From Bacteroidales bacterium UBA3764 (GTDB taxonomy: Bacteria; Bacteroidota; Bacteroidia; Bacteroidales; UBA932), in assembly GCA_002371115.1 (NCBI GenBank), contig DFFY01000077.1, positions 8,623 through 36,365 of the forward strand: 27,743 nt of DNA. The letters are read 5' to 3'. Positions 1 to 8,403 of the stretch are shown piece after piece (within the stretch, counting starts at the first letter, position 1; every line of letters begins with the position of its first letter). Both the position numbers and the translations under genes were made by a program. The notes under the pieces were generated by a model. It saw nothing but the letters and a program-made list of their open reading frames with translations. It did no database searches and was not told the DNA's origin.

Positions 1-2419
1 GCTGGATGGTGGGCGGCACCTTGGACTCCACGATGCGGCCCAGGTCCTTCACGCGGATCCCGCGCCCCTGCGTATTGTAAATCATGATGTTCTCGATGTC
101 CTCGATGGAGGTACGGAACTCCGGCGCATAGCGCACGCGGATGTTGTACTCCTCGCCGTCCTCACGGTAGTAGGAGCCCACCGATCCGGACATGGCGGCT
201 GACACGGCTGCGGCGGCACTCACGGAAGAAAGGCCGTTCAGGGCCAGTTTTTCCCGGTCGAAGTCCACCTCGTATTCCGGCGTGTACTGGTCTCGCGACA
301 GGATGGCCTGGGTGAACAGGCCGCTGTCCATCATGCGCTGACGCACGGCGCGGGCCGCGTTCTCCGTTTCCGTGAAGTCGTATCCGTAGATTTCCAGCTG
401 GACCGATGCCCGGCCGCCCATGCCGCCGCCACCTTCGGTCACATTAAACTTGTTGATTTCCGGGAAGGAACGAAGGTCTGCACGGACAATATCGGCCAGC
501 TCACTGACCGCACGCGTACGGTTTTCCATGGAACCCACGTTGATGTTCATGGAGATGAGGTACGTGCCGTTCTGCTGCATGGAGGCAAAGGCGTTGTCGG
601 AATCGGCCTGGCCGAAACGGTAGCTGAGCACATGGATTTCGGGAATGTCTTCCACCAGCTTGGCATAGATGCGGGCCGCGACCTCACGGGTGACGTCCTG
701 CGCCGTCCCGATGGGCAGTTCGATGGTGGCCGTCATACGGCCGGAGTCCGCATTGGGGAAATACTCCGTTTTCATGCGCGGTCCGTAAATGCCCATGACG
801 CCTGCAAAAATGACGATAGCCCCTGCCAGCACCCACTTCTTGTGGTTCATGCACCAGGCGATGAGGTGGGCGTAACCGGCGGAGATGCCGTCCAGTGCCT
901 TGTTTACCGGGCCGAATACCAGCGTAAAGAACTTGCCGCTGTTCATGTTGTTGTCCATGAGCTGCGAGCAAAGCATGGGGACCAGCGTAAGGGCGGCCGT
1001 GGTGGACACAATCATGATGATGGACACAATCCAGCCCAGCTGCTTGAACATGATACCGGCCATGCCGGAAATCATGGTCAGGGGCAGGAACACGCACAGC
1101 ATGGTAAGGGTGGAGGCGATAACGGAGATACCCACCTCCGCCGTGCCGTGCACCGCCGCCTCCTTGGGCTTCTCCCCCCTTTCCAGATGCGAGGTCACGT
1201 TCTCCAGCACCACAATGGCATCGTCCACCACCATGCCGATGGCAATGGACAGGGCGCTCATGGAAATGATGTTGAGCGTATTGCCCGTCGCGAACAGGTA
1301 CAGCAGGGAGGCCAGGAGGGCGATCGGGATGGACAGCACCACGATGAGCGTACCTTTCAGCCGGCCCAGGAAGAGGAACACCACCAGCATCACCACCAGG
1401 AAGGTGATGAGGATGGTGTCCTTCAGGGAATTGATGGTACGGAGGATGTTGGACGAGTTGTCCACCACGGTGGTAATCTTGATATCGGCAGGAAGATTGC
1501 GCTCCAGGCGGGCCATCTCCTTCTTTACCTTGCGGATAACCTGCACGGTGTTGTAACCGGCCTGCTTCTGGATGATGATTTGCGCGCCGCGGGTGCCGTT
1601 GGTATAGGACTCCTGCGACTTTTCCTCCACGTCGTCCACCACGCGGGCCACGTCACGCAGGTAGATGGTACCGCCGTTGAAGCTGCCCAGCACCACGTCC
1701 AGCAGTTCCGACGGGTCCTGGAACTCCTTCTTGATGCGGAGGGTATAGGTGTCGGAACCAATGTCGATGCTGCCGGAAGGGATGTTCCGGTTCTCCGCGG
1801 CGATAATCTGCGAAATGGCCGGGATGGAGAGGTTGTACGCCTCCAGTTTGGCCGGGTCGCAGAAGACATGGATTTCCCGCTTGGGGGCGCCGGCCACCGA
1901 CACCGTACCCACACCGGACACGCGGCCCAGCGGGGTGGCGATGCGCTCGTCTAAGAGCTTGTCCAGCGCACTCACGCTCTGGTCCGCAGTAGCGGCCATG
2001 ATCATGATGGGCATGTCGTCCACGCTGAACTTGAACAGGAAAGGCAGCGACGCACCGTCCGGCAGGCGCTGCGATATCATGTCCAACTTGTCCCGTACGT
2101 CGTTGGTGGCTTCATCGATGTCTGTTCCATACTCAAACTCCAGCGTAAGGACGGAAATGTTCTCACGGGAGTTGGAAGTAATGTTTTTCAGGTCCGATAC
2201 ACCATTGAGGGAGTTTTCCAACAGTTTGGTGAGGTTGTTCTCCACATCCTCCGCCGAAGCGCCGGGATAGGAGCTCATCACCATAATGACGTTGGACTCC
2301 ACGTCGGGGAAGGTATCTACCGGCAGGCGCGTAAGGGCGAAAACGCCCAGGATGGCGAATGCCAGGAAGATAAGTCCCGTGGTGACCGGATTGTTGACGG
2401 CTGTTCTGTAGATACTCAT
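1..2419 (-). CDS. RND family efflux pump, inner-membrane permease subunit (C-terminus cut by window edge)
   Basis: This is the proton-driven inner-membrane pump of a tripartite efflux system, related to AcrB/MexB. About 806 codons are visible; family members are usually about 1,000-1,050 residues, so roughly the last quarter is missing. The N-terminus begins MSIYRTAVNNPVTTGLIF, a typical first transmembrane helix, followed by the porter-domain signature around LPVDTFPDVE and SSYPGASAEDVE. The transmembrane-4 proton-relay motif GMVVDDAIVVLEN is near residue 400 with both aspartates intact, followed by further membrane helices (TLTMLCVFLPL). The start ATG at 2419 overlaps the adaptor stop codon by four bases (ATGA), implying translational coupling. 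Substrate cannot be told from sequence. The HAE-type (drug/amphiphile) branch is more likely than the metal branch, because no obvious metal-site residues were noticed, but this is inference. Confidence 0.93.
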   Translation of the reverse strand, partial: MSIYRTAVNNPVTTGLIFLAFAILGVFALTRLPVDTFPDVESNVIMVMSSYPGASAEDVENNLTKLLENSLNGVSDLKNITSNSRENISVLTLEFEYGTDIDEATNDVRDKLDMISQRLPDGASLPFLFKFSVDDMPIMIMAATADQSVSALDKLLDERIATPLGRVSGVGTVSVAGAPKREIHVFCDPAKLEAYNLSIPAISQIIAAENRNIPSGSIDIGSDTYTLRIKKEFQDPSELLDVVLGSFNGGTIYLRDVARVVDDVEEKSQESYTNGTRGAQIIIQKQAGYNTVQVIRKVKKEMARLERNLPADIKITTVVDNSSNILRTINSLKDTILITFLVVMLVVFLFLGRLKGTLIVVLSIPIALLASLLYLFATGNTLNIISMSALSIAIGMVVDDAIVVLENVTSHLERGEKPKEAAVHGTAEVGISVIASTLTMLCVFLPLTMISGMAGIMFKQLGWIVSIIMIVSTTAALTLVPMLCSQLMDNNMNSGKFFTLVFGPVNKALDGISAGYAHLIAWCMNHKKWVLAGAIVIFAGVMGIYGPRMKTEYFPNADSGRMTATIELPIGTAQDVTREVAARIYAKLVEDIPEIHVLSYRFGQADSDNAFASMQQNGTYLISMNINVGSMENRTRAVSELADIVRADLRSFPEINKFNVTEGGGGMGGRASVQLEIYGYDFTETENAARAVRQRMMDSGLFTQAILSRDQYTPEYEVDFDREKLALNGLSSVSAAAAVSAAMSGSVGSYYREDGEEYNIRVRYAPEFRTSIEDIENIMIYNTQGRGIRVKDLGRIVESKVPPTIQ

Positions 2420-3429
2420 AGCACATTCACCTTCATGCCGTCACGCAGGCCGGCCTGTCCTTTCACAACCACCTTCCAGCCATCCTGCAGGCCTTCGGTA
2501 ATCTCATATTCGGTCCCCATGTGACGGCCGGTCTTTACCGGCAGATATTTTACGGTACCGTCCTCCTGCAGCACAAAGATGAAGCGGGTGCCGGTGCCTT
2601 CCTGTTTCACCAGGGCCTGGTCGGGGACCACCACGCTGTTGCGGGAACCGAAATTCACCGTTACACGGGCGTACATGCCGGGACGCAGGACCTTGTCTGC
2701 ATTGGGAACCACCACTTCCGCCTTGAAGGTGTGGGTGGCGGCGTCAATCACGGGATACAGGCGTTCAATCTTGCCGTGAAAGGTTTTTCCGGGGATGGCA
2801 TCTACCGTAAGGGTGACGGCGTCGCCCTTCTTCACCTTGGTGTATTCGCTCTCGGAAATGCCCACGAGCAGTTTGACGGGAACCACCTGCTGTACGGTGA
2901 ACAGCGGAGCACTCATGCTGAACATGTCTCCCACGTCGAAGTTGCGGGCGGTGACGTAGCCGGTTATGGGGCTGCGGAGAATGGTGTTTTCCTCCACGTT
3001 GTCGTAGTTGGACTTGCGCACCTTGTAGCCCAGTTCCGCGGCCTCGAAGTCACTCTTGGACACGCCGCCTTCCTGGTACAGGCTCTTCAGGCGCTCATAT
3101 TCCACGTTGTCGTTCTGAATCTGGAGGGCCAGCTGGTCCAGCTGGAGGCGGTCCATCTCGGCCAGGATCTGGCCCTTGGACACGTAGTCCCCTACCTCCA
3201 CGTTGATTTTGCGGATGCGGCCACCTTGCTGCGGCATGATATTGTTCACCACATAGGCCTCCACCGTGGAGGCATAAGTGTTTTCCTGGGGGACGGCGCG
3301 GGCCCGGGCCTCCGCCACCTCCACCTTCGGGGTCACCGCTGCGGGAGCGGCCTGCTCCGTCTTGCTCTCATTGCTCCCACAGGCGACGGCCGTGAGGAGA
3401 GCAAGGATTGTTGCCATTTTGCTTTTCAT
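2416..3429 (-). CDS. RND efflux periplasmic adaptor (membrane fusion) lipoprotein
   Basis: HlyD/AcrA-type membrane-fusion protein, 337 residues, which bridges the RND pump and the outer-membrane channel. A short signal peptide ends in a lipobox (LTAVAC) with the lipidated cysteine at residue 17. The first half of a split biotinyl-lipoyl-like domain follows (RIRKINVEVGDYVSKGQIL), then a helical hairpin and the second lipoyl half (ILRSPITGYVTARNFDVGD), then beta-barrel and membrane-proximal domains ending at GQAGLRDGMKVNVL. It is the middle gene of the operon: ten bases after the TolC-like gene, and its TGA stop overlaps the pump start. Length and domain order are normal for the family. Confidence 0.94.
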   Translation of the reverse strand: MKSKMATILALLTAVACGSNESKTEQAAPAAVTPKVEVAEARARAVPQENTYASTVEAYVVNNIMPQQGGRIRKINVEVGDYVSKGQILAEMDRLQLDQLALQIQNDNVEYERLKSLYQEGGVSKSDFEAAELGYKVRKSNYDNVEENTILRSPITGYVTARNFDVGDMFSMSAPLFTVQQVVPVKLLVGISESEYTKVKKGDAVTLTVDAIPGKTFHGKIERLYPVIDAATHTFKAEVVVPNADKVLRPGMYARVTVNFGSRNSVVVPDQALVKQEGTGTRFIFVLQEDGTVKYLPVKTGRHMGTEYEITEGLQDGWKVVVKGQAGLRDGMKVNVL

Positions 3430-3439
3430 ATCTCTTTTT

Positions 3440-4939
3440 CTACTTTTCTTCGGTAAAATCGTAACCCAGGGTTTGCTCCAGGGTGGCCTTGGCCACCACG
3501 AAGTTGTACACGGCCTGCGCGGCCTGCAGACGGGTCTGGGTAAGGGTAAGTTCGGTGTTGTTCAAGTCCGTGAACGTGGTTTTGCCCACTTCATAGCTCT
3601 TGGAGGCAATGTCATAGGCCTTTTCCGCACTCTTGAGCGCCTCGTTGGCGGCATCGTAGGTTTTCATGGCCGTGGACATGGTGTTCAGGTTCTGCCGGAT
3701 GCTGATGCGCAGCTGGCGCTCGGTGTTCTCCCGCTGGAGCTGGAGTTCGTCCGCCTGGACACGCGTCTGCTTGATGGCGTGGTAACGCTGGCCGCCGGAG
3801 AAGATGGGGATGCTCAGGGTGAACACCATGGTGCTGGAAGGCAGCCATTTCCACTGGCTCAGGTTGAATTTGTCGCTCTGGGTGTAGTAGTTATACGTAA
3901 GCGAGAGGTTCAGCGTAGGGATGTAAGCAAACTGCTGCATGCGGATTTGACGGGCCAGGATTTCCGCCTGGGTGGCCAGCTGACGGAGCTGGGAGTTCCG
4001 CTCCAGGTCCGCCCCTTCACCTTCGGTCAGGTCACGGAACATCGCCCCGGCATAGTCGGACAGCCTGCCTTCTATGTCGATGGGGGCGTCCAGCGCCACG
4101 CCCATGACGGCTTTCAGCTGCCACAGACCCAGTTGGATGGCATTTTCCGCGTTGTACAGGTTGGGGATGGCGGCCGCAAAGCTGCTTTGCGCACGGGCCA
4201 GGTCCATCTCGGAGGCCTTCTGCACGTTGTAGCGGCTTTCCGTGAGCTTGAGGTTGTGCGCGGCGTTCTCCAGAACGGCATTATACACATCGTAGGAAGC
4301 CTTGGCCATGAGCACGGCGAAATAGGCCTGCTTGACAGAGGTCACCGTACCCAGACGGGACTCACGGGCCTTTTCAATGGTGAGTTCCACCTGGTCCTTG
4401 GTGAGCCGGAGACTCTCCCACAGCTGCACGTTCACCAGCGGCATGGCGGCGGAAACACTCAGCTGCACCTGGTTGCGGCGGCCCATTTCGATAGGGTCGC
4501 TGCTGGTCGTGTTCTCCTTTGCAGGCGGCACGTACGGCACGAACGGCAGGTTGGTGGCATCGTACAACTGCTTGATATAATACATGATGGGTTCCATCGC
4601 CCCGGACATCATGGAGGCCATGCCGCCGCCGGAGCTGCTGCTCTGGCTGGTGTCGTCCGAGCCAAAGAACACCTTCTGCTTCTGGATGGCATAGCTGTAC
4701 ATGCCGGTTGCGCTGATTTGCGGGAACAAGGCGCCATAGGCACCCTTCTGCGCATACTTTTGGCGCTTGATTTCCAAATCGGCCACCTTGATGGAAGTAT
4801 TTTCCGACAGGGCGATTTTCAGCGCGTCTTCCAGGCTGAGGACCACCGTCGAATCTTTTTGCACGGGGCCGGTCTCCTGGTATTGCGCCCATGCATGCAG
4901 CGGAAGCAGCAGCATAAGCGCCAGAATACATTTCTTCAT
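3440..4939 (-). CDS. TolC family outer-membrane efflux channel
   Basis: Outer-membrane exit duct of the efflux complex, 499 residues. The signal peptide is MKKCILALMLLLPLHAWAQ, with likely cleavage after AWA. Two outer-membrane efflux protein repeats follow: the first starts at LSLEDALKIALSENTSIK (about residues 35-50), and the C-terminal one contains SYEVGKTTFTDLNNTE and TLEQTLGYD. These are characteristic of TolC homologues that form a trimeric alpha-barrel and beta-barrel. A Ser/Gly/Met-rich loop (SQSSSSGGGMASMMSG, near residue 100) interrupts the first repeat and is longer than usual. It is the first gene of the operon and has a good Bacteroidota promoter just upstream. Confidence 0.93.
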   Translation of the reverse strand: MKKCILALMLLLPLHAWAQYQETGPVQKDSTVVLSLEDALKIALSENTSIKVADLEIKRQKYAQKGAYGALFPQISATGMYSYAIQKQKVFFGSDDTSQSSSSGGGMASMMSGAMEPIMYYIKQLYDATNLPFVPYVPPAKENTTSSDPIEMGRRNQVQLSVSAAMPLVNVQLWESLRLTKDQVELTIEKARESRLGTVTSVKQAYFAVLMAKASYDVYNAVLENAAHNLKLTESRYNVQKASEMDLARAQSSFAAAIPNLYNAENAIQLGLWQLKAVMGVALDAPIDIEGRLSDYAGAMFRDLTEGEGADLERNSQLRQLATQAEILARQIRMQQFAYIPTLNLSLTYNYYTQSDKFNLSQWKWLPSSTMVFTLSIPIFSGGQRYHAIKQTRVQADELQLQRENTERQLRISIRQNLNTMSTAMKTYDAANEALKSAEKAYDIASKSYEVGKTTFTDLNNTELTLTQTRLQAAQAVYNFVVAKATLEQTLGYDFTEEK

Positions 4940-4961
4940 AACTTACCAACTAATTAAGTGG

Positions 4962-4993
4962 CAAATTTACTGCAAATTCCAAGCCTAAGCAAA
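4962..4993 (-). promoter_or_regulatory. Bacteroidota-type promoter of the efflux operon
   Basis: On the minus strand a TTTG (-33) is followed by 20 bases and then TAAATTTG (-7, consensus TAnnTTTG). The expected transcription start would leave a leader of roughly 15-20 bases before the ATG at 4939. The match is to both boxes with correct spacing. Confidence 0.65.
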
Positions 4994-5003
4994 TATTTTT
5001 TTC

Positions 5004-5011
5004 TATCTTTG
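5004..5011 (+). promoter_or_regulatory. -7 element of lgt, four bases from the start codon
   Basis: TATCTTTG matches TAnnTTTG exactly and ends four bases before the lgt ATG at 5016. A start site at the usual distance would fall on or within a base or two of the ATG, implying a leaderless message. No clear -33 TTTG is present, so the assignment rests on the -7 box alone. Confidence 0.45.
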
Positions 5012-5015
5012 CGAC

Positions 5016-5894
5016 ATGGAATATTTGGTAGTACATTGGAATGTGGACCCGGCCATCCTCAGGATGGGGGGATTTGAGCTACGCTGGTACTCGCTCCTGT
5101 TCGTGAGCGGGTTCATCCTGGGCTGGTTTATCGTAAAAGCCATGTTCAAGCGGGAGCGCATCCCGGAGTCCCTGCTGGACCCGCTCCTGTACATGCTGCT
5201 CATCTGCACCATCGTTGGCGCCCGGCTGGGCCATTGCCTCTTTTATCAGCCGGATTACTACTTTGGTTCATGGGCCGGATTCTGGGAAATCTTCATGCCC
5301 TGGAAAGGCGGACTGGCCAGCCACGGCGGCACCATCGCCCTAATCCTTGGCGTATGGTGGTTTGCCAGGAAGTACGGCCCCGCCCACGACTTTGACTTTG
5401 TGTGGATGGTGGACCATCTGGTAATTCCCATTGCCTATGCGGCCTGCTTCATCCGCCTGGGAAACCTCTTCAATTCAGAGATTTACGGCGGTCCAACGGA
5501 CCTTCCCTGGGGCTTTGTGTTCGAGCGCAACGGGGAAACCGCTCCCTGCCACCCTACCCAGCTGTATGAGGCGCTCACCTATCTGGTGCTGGGCCTGGGG
5601 CTCACCGCCCTGTACAAATGGGGGCTGGACAAGACCTACCGCGGCACCTACTTCGGGATTTTCTTCATCGTGTGCTTCGGCAGCCGCTTCCTCATCGAGT
5701 TCGTCAAGAACGACCAGGTGGAATTTGAAGCCAGCATGGTCCTGAACATGGGACAGCTGCTCAGTATCCCCTTCATTCTGCTGGGCATCGGCTTCCTGGT
5801 GTATGCCTATGTGAAAAAAATCCCCGCCCGCGCCGTGCACACAGAAAAGGGCTCCCCGAAAAAGGAGCCCACTCACTTCGCCCACGCGAAATAA
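5016..5894 (+). CDS. lgt: Prolipoprotein diacylglyceryl transferase
   Basis: Inner-membrane enzyme that transfers diacylglycerol from phosphatidylglycerol to the lipobox cysteine of prolipoproteins, the first step of lipoprotein maturation. At 292 residues it is normal for the family. Seen in the sequence: a multi-helix membrane protein; the conserved GGLASHGGTIALILG segment (histidine near residue 105); the signature around IRLGNLFNSEIYGGPTDLPW (near residues 145-165), which includes the essential arginine; and CHPTQLYEAL. The start at 5016 fits because the N-terminal VHWNVDPAILRMGGFELRWY aligns with known Lgt beginnings. The C-terminal tail EKGSPKKEPTHFAHAK is hydrophilic and is encoded by DNA that also appears to form the pgk terminator. 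The stop is only three bases from the convergent pgk stop. Confidence 0.96.
   Translation: MEYLVVHWNVDPAILRMGGFELRWYSLLFVSGFILGWFIVKAMFKRERIPESLLDPLLYMLLICTIVGARLGHCLFYQPDYYFGSWAGFWEIFMPWKGGLASHGGTIALILGVWWFARKYGPAHDFDFVWMVDHLVIPIAYAACFIRLGNLFNSEIYGGPTDLPWGFVFERNGETAPCHPTQLYEALTYLVLGLGLTALYKWGLDKTYRGTYFGIFFIVCFGSRFLIEFVKNDQVEFEASMVLNMGQLLSIPFILLGIGFLVYAYVKKIPARAVHTEKGSPKKEPTHFAHAK
5845..5870 (-). terminator. Probable rho-independent terminator of pgk, inside the 3' end of lgt
   Basis: A perfect seven-base inverted repeat (GGGCTCC / GGAGCCC, 5849-5855 and 5864-5870, eight-base loop) is followed on the minus strand by TTTT. It lies about 30 bases past the pgk stop and is contained within lgt codons. 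Confidence 0.6.
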
Positions 5895-5897
5895 CTT

Positions 5898-7151
5898 TTA
5901 GTCCTGAATGGCTGCGATGCCGGGGAGGATTTTGCCCTCGATGGCTTCCAGCATGGCGCCGCCGCCGGTGGAGACGTAGCTCACCTTGTCTGCGTAGCCC
6001 ATCTGGGTAACGGCGGCCACGGAGTCACCGCCACCCACCAGGGTGTAGGCGCCGTTCTTGGTGGCCTCGGCCAGGTCTTCTGCAATCTGCAGGGTACCCT
6101 TGGCGAAGTTGGGCAGTTCAAACACGCCCACGGGGCCGTTCCAAAGGATGGTCTTGGAGCTCAGGATAATCTTCTTCCAGTTCTCCAGGCTCTCGGGTGC
6201 GGCATCCATGCCTTCCCAATCGTCAGGAATTTCGGTGATGGGGAAAATCTTGCGGGGCGTGTCGTTGTCGAAGGCCTGGCCGCAGACGGTAGCGACGGAC
6301 AGGGACAGATTGACGCCGCGCTCCTTGGCTTCCTTCATAATCTCCAGTGCATCGGGAATGAGTTCATCCTCATGCAGGGACTGGCCGATTTTACCGCCCT
6401 GGGCCTTGATGAAGGTGTAACCCATGCCGCCGCCGATGATGAGGTTGTCCACCTTGCCCACCAGGTTCTTCAGGACGGCCAGCTTGGAGCTCACCTTGGA
6501 ACCGCCGATGATGGCGGTGAGGGGGCGCTTGGCGTTCTTGAGCACATTGTCGATGGCCTTGATTTCGCCTTCCATCAGGTAGCCGAACATTTTGTCATTG
6601 GGGAAGTACTCGGCGATGAGGGCGGTGGAGGCGTGCGCACGGTGTGCGGTGCCGAAGGCGTCGTTGATGTAGCAGTCGGCATAGCTGGCGAGGGTTTTCA
6701 CGAACTCCTTCTGGGAGGCCTTCACGGCAGCCTTGGCGGCCTTCTTTTCCTCGTCGGTGGCATCCTCCGCCAGGCCGCGGGGTTTGCCTTCTTCCTCTGC
6801 ATAGTAACGGAGGTTCTCCAGGAGGAGGGCCTCGCCGGGCTTCAGGGCATCGGCCTGGGCCTTGGCCTTCTGGCAGTCATCGGCAAACTGTACGGGAACA
6901 CCCAGGCATTCGCTTACGCGGCCCACGATGTGCTTGAGGGAGAACTTGGGATCCACTTTTTTGGGACGGCCCAGGTGGGACATGATGATGACGGAACCAC
7001 CTTCTGCGAGCACCTTTTTGAGGGTGGGCATGGCACGGCGGATACGGGTGTCGTCCGTGATTTCAAAATTTTCGTTCAGGGGAACGTTAAAATCTACGCG
7101 TACAATGGCTTTCTTGCCTTTGAAGTTGTACTTGTCAATGAATTGTTGCAT
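5898..7151 (-). CDS. pgk: Phosphoglycerate kinase
   Basis: Cytosolic glycolytic enzyme converting 1,3-bisphosphoglycerate and ADP to 3-phosphoglycerate and ATP. The 417 residues are a full-length monomer. Recognised motifs are VRVDFNVPL near residue 20 and SHLGRPKK near residue 60 (N-domain substrate binding), INDAFGTAHRAHAST, IIGGSKVSSKL (hinge/nucleotide side), WNGPVGVFE, and the nucleotide-binding VGGGDSVAAV. The start at 7151 is supported by the N-terminal sequence and by a promoter 33 bases upstream. It is transcribed alone, convergent with lgt. Confidence 0.97.
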   Translation of the reverse strand: MQQFIDKYNFKGKKAIVRVDFNVPLNENFEITDDTRIRRAMPTLKKVLAEGGSVIIMSHLGRPKKVDPKFSLKHIVGRVSECLGVPVQFADDCQKAKAQADALKPGEALLLENLRYYAEEEGKPRGLAEDATDEEKKAAKAAVKASQKEFVKTLASYADCYINDAFGTAHRAHASTALIAEYFPNDKMFGYLMEGEIKAIDNVLKNAKRPLTAIIGGSKVSSKLAVLKNLVGKVDNLIIGGGMGYTFIKAQGGKIGQSLHEDELIPDALEIMKEAKERGVNLSLSVATVCGQAFDNDTPRKIFPITEIPDDWEGMDAAPESLENWKKIILSSKTILWNGPVGVFELPNFAKGTLQIAEDLAEATKNGAYTLVGGGDSVAAVTQMGYADKVSYVSTGGGAMLEAIEGKILPGIAAIQD

Positions 7152-7183
7152 GATATAGTGTTTAAAACTTAATTTCCAGCCTA

Positions 7184-7214
7184 CAAATTTAACAATCTTT
7201 GGACGATTTTCAAA
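7184..7214 (-). promoter_or_regulatory. Bacteroidota-type promoter of pgk
   Basis: On the minus strand TTTG is followed by 19 bases and then TAAATTTG. Both boxes match the consensus. The expected leader is about 25-30 bases. The -33 box sits just past the stop codon of the upstream methyltransferase gene. Confidence 0.65.
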
Positions 7215-7226
7215 AAAGAGCCGCCC

Positions 7227-8174
7227 TTAGCGTTTCAGCCGCACGTAGATGCTTAGCGGGAGCACTTTCCCGAAAGAGTCGTTGAAGGCCAGTTCCCCGG
7301 AGGTCATTTCCCGGAAGGCTCCATGGAAGGCTTCCCGCACTACGGTTTCTCCCAGGGCGGCGCTGTAGCCGTTGGAGTAGAGGTTCAGGACCATGAAGGC
7401 GTCGCGTTCGCTGAGGATGGCGGCCACGTTTTGCAACAGGCCGAACAGGAGCTCGTCCAGCTTCCATTTCTCGCCGTCCGGGCCGTGGCCGTAGGCCGGC
7501 GGGTCCAGGATGATGCCGTCGTACTTGTTGCCACGCTTGGCTTCCCGTTTAGCGAACTTGAGGGCGTCTTCCACCACCCAGCGAATGCCGTCCAGGCCGC
7601 TGCGCTCCATGTTCTCGCGGGCCCAGGTGACTACCTGGCGCACGGAGTCCAGGTGAGTGACATCGGCCCCGGCGCACTTGGCGGCCAGGGATGCGGCACC
7701 GGTGTAGGCGAACAGGTTCAGGACCTTTGGGGCGGGCAGGCCGTTGGCTTTGTGAATGCGGGAGAGGCGGGCCGTTTCCTTGTAAATGAATTCCCAGTTG
7801 GGGGCCTGCTCCGGGAACACGCCCACGTGCTTGAAAGAGGTGAGGCCCAGGCGCAGGGAAAGGTGGAGGTCGCTGGCGGCATGGGTTTCCGGATCCGGCT
7901 CCCCATTGTACGCAATGCTCCACTGGTCTTCCATCTTCTTGGTTTTATTCCAGGTGCCGCTGTCCTCCTTGCCGGCCTTGCCGAATCCGGCGCCGGGCTG
8001 GAAGGTTACGTGGCTCAGGCGCTTCCACTCCTGATCCGGCAGGGAAGGCGTCCAGAGGGCCTTGGGCTCCGGCCTTCTCAGGACATATTTGCCAAAACGC
8101 TCCAGCTTTTCACCGTTGCCGCTGTCCAGCAGTCCATAGTCTTTCCAATACTGTGCAGGGAATTCTACCGCCAT
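7227..8174 (-). CDS. Class I SAM-dependent methyltransferase, RlmI/RlmK-like
   Basis: Predicted rRNA-type methyltransferase of 315 residues. The Rossmann fold shows the SAM-binding motif VLNLFAYTGAAS (about residue 165), an acidic residue at the end of the next strand (VTHLDSVRQVV), and the catalytic-type motif IILDPPAYGHG (about residue 235). This LDPPAYG form and the arrangement resemble the COG1092 / Methyltrans_SAM family that includes 23S rRNA cytosine-C5 methyltransferase RlmI and the RlmK half of RlmKL. The N-terminal PUA domain of RlmI is not apparent; a different N-terminal region of about 110 residues is present. Target base is therefore uncertain. It has its own -7 element and is probably monocistronic. 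Confidence 0.85.
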   Translation of the reverse strand: MAVEFPAQYWKDYGLLDSGNGEKLERFGKYVLRRPEPKALWTPSLPDQEWKRLSHVTFQPGAGFGKAGKEDSGTWNKTKKMEDQWSIAYNGEPDPETHAASDLHLSLRLGLTSFKHVGVFPEQAPNWEFIYKETARLSRIHKANGLPAPKVLNLFAYTGAASLAAKCAGADVTHLDSVRQVVTWARENMERSGLDGIRWVVEDALKFAKREAKRGNKYDGIILDPPAYGHGPDGEKWKLDELLFGLLQNVAAILSERDAFMVLNLYSNGYSAALGETVVREAFHGAFREMTSGELAFNDSFGKVLPLSIYVRLKR

Positions 8175-8193
8175 AGCTCTTGATAATTTTTCG

Positions 8194-8201
8194 CAAAGAT
8201 A
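8194..8201 (-). promoter_or_regulatory. -7 element of the methyltransferase gene
   Basis: TATCTTTG on the minus strand, an exact TAnnTTTG match, 19 bases upstream of the ATG at 8174. No convincing -33 TTTG at 19-21 bases; further upstream a short inverted repeat AGCACG/CGTGCT lies at 8232-8257. Confidence 0.45.
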
Positions 8202-8305
8202 GTCATTTTTGAAGAGACCGTCATGTACCGGAGCACGGAGTAACGCGATTTCGTGCTAAAACGCGTAATGATGTGCACTGGATGGCGCAGGAGGGTGTGG
8301 TGAAT

Positions 8306-8340
8306 GGCGCAGGTCCGATTTTGTCCTACTGACTTGCGCC
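8306..8340 (+). repeat. 35-nt stem-loop repeat, copy A
   Basis: The arms GGCGCAGGTC (8306-8315) and GACTTGCGCC (8331-8340) pair over ten positions with one mismatch and leave a 15-base loop. The first 18 bases (8306-8323) match the reverse complement of 8386-8403 at 17 of 18 positions, marking it as an inverted copy of the second stem-loop. Confidence 0.7.
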
Positions 8341-8368
8341 GCAAATCGGCCTTGTAGGTGCTTCTGAT

Positions 8369-8403
8369 GGCGCAGGCCCCCACCACAAAAACGGACCTGC
8401 GCC
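8369..8403 (-). repeat. 35-nt stem-loop repeat, copy B (inverted)
   Basis: The arms GGCGCAGGCCC (8369-8379) and GGACCTGCGCC (8393-8403) pair over eleven positions with one mismatch and leave a 13-base loop. Read on the minus strand it begins GGCGCAGGTCCG, like copy A on the plus strand, and has the same 35-base length. The copies are 28 bases apart. Confidence 0.7.

Noticed and set aside
632..1954. Plus-strand open frame of 440 codons, rich in His, Asp and Gly
   Set aside because: It lies wholly opposite the RND pump gene, which has intact transmembrane and proton-relay motifs; the plus frame is a compositional shadow.
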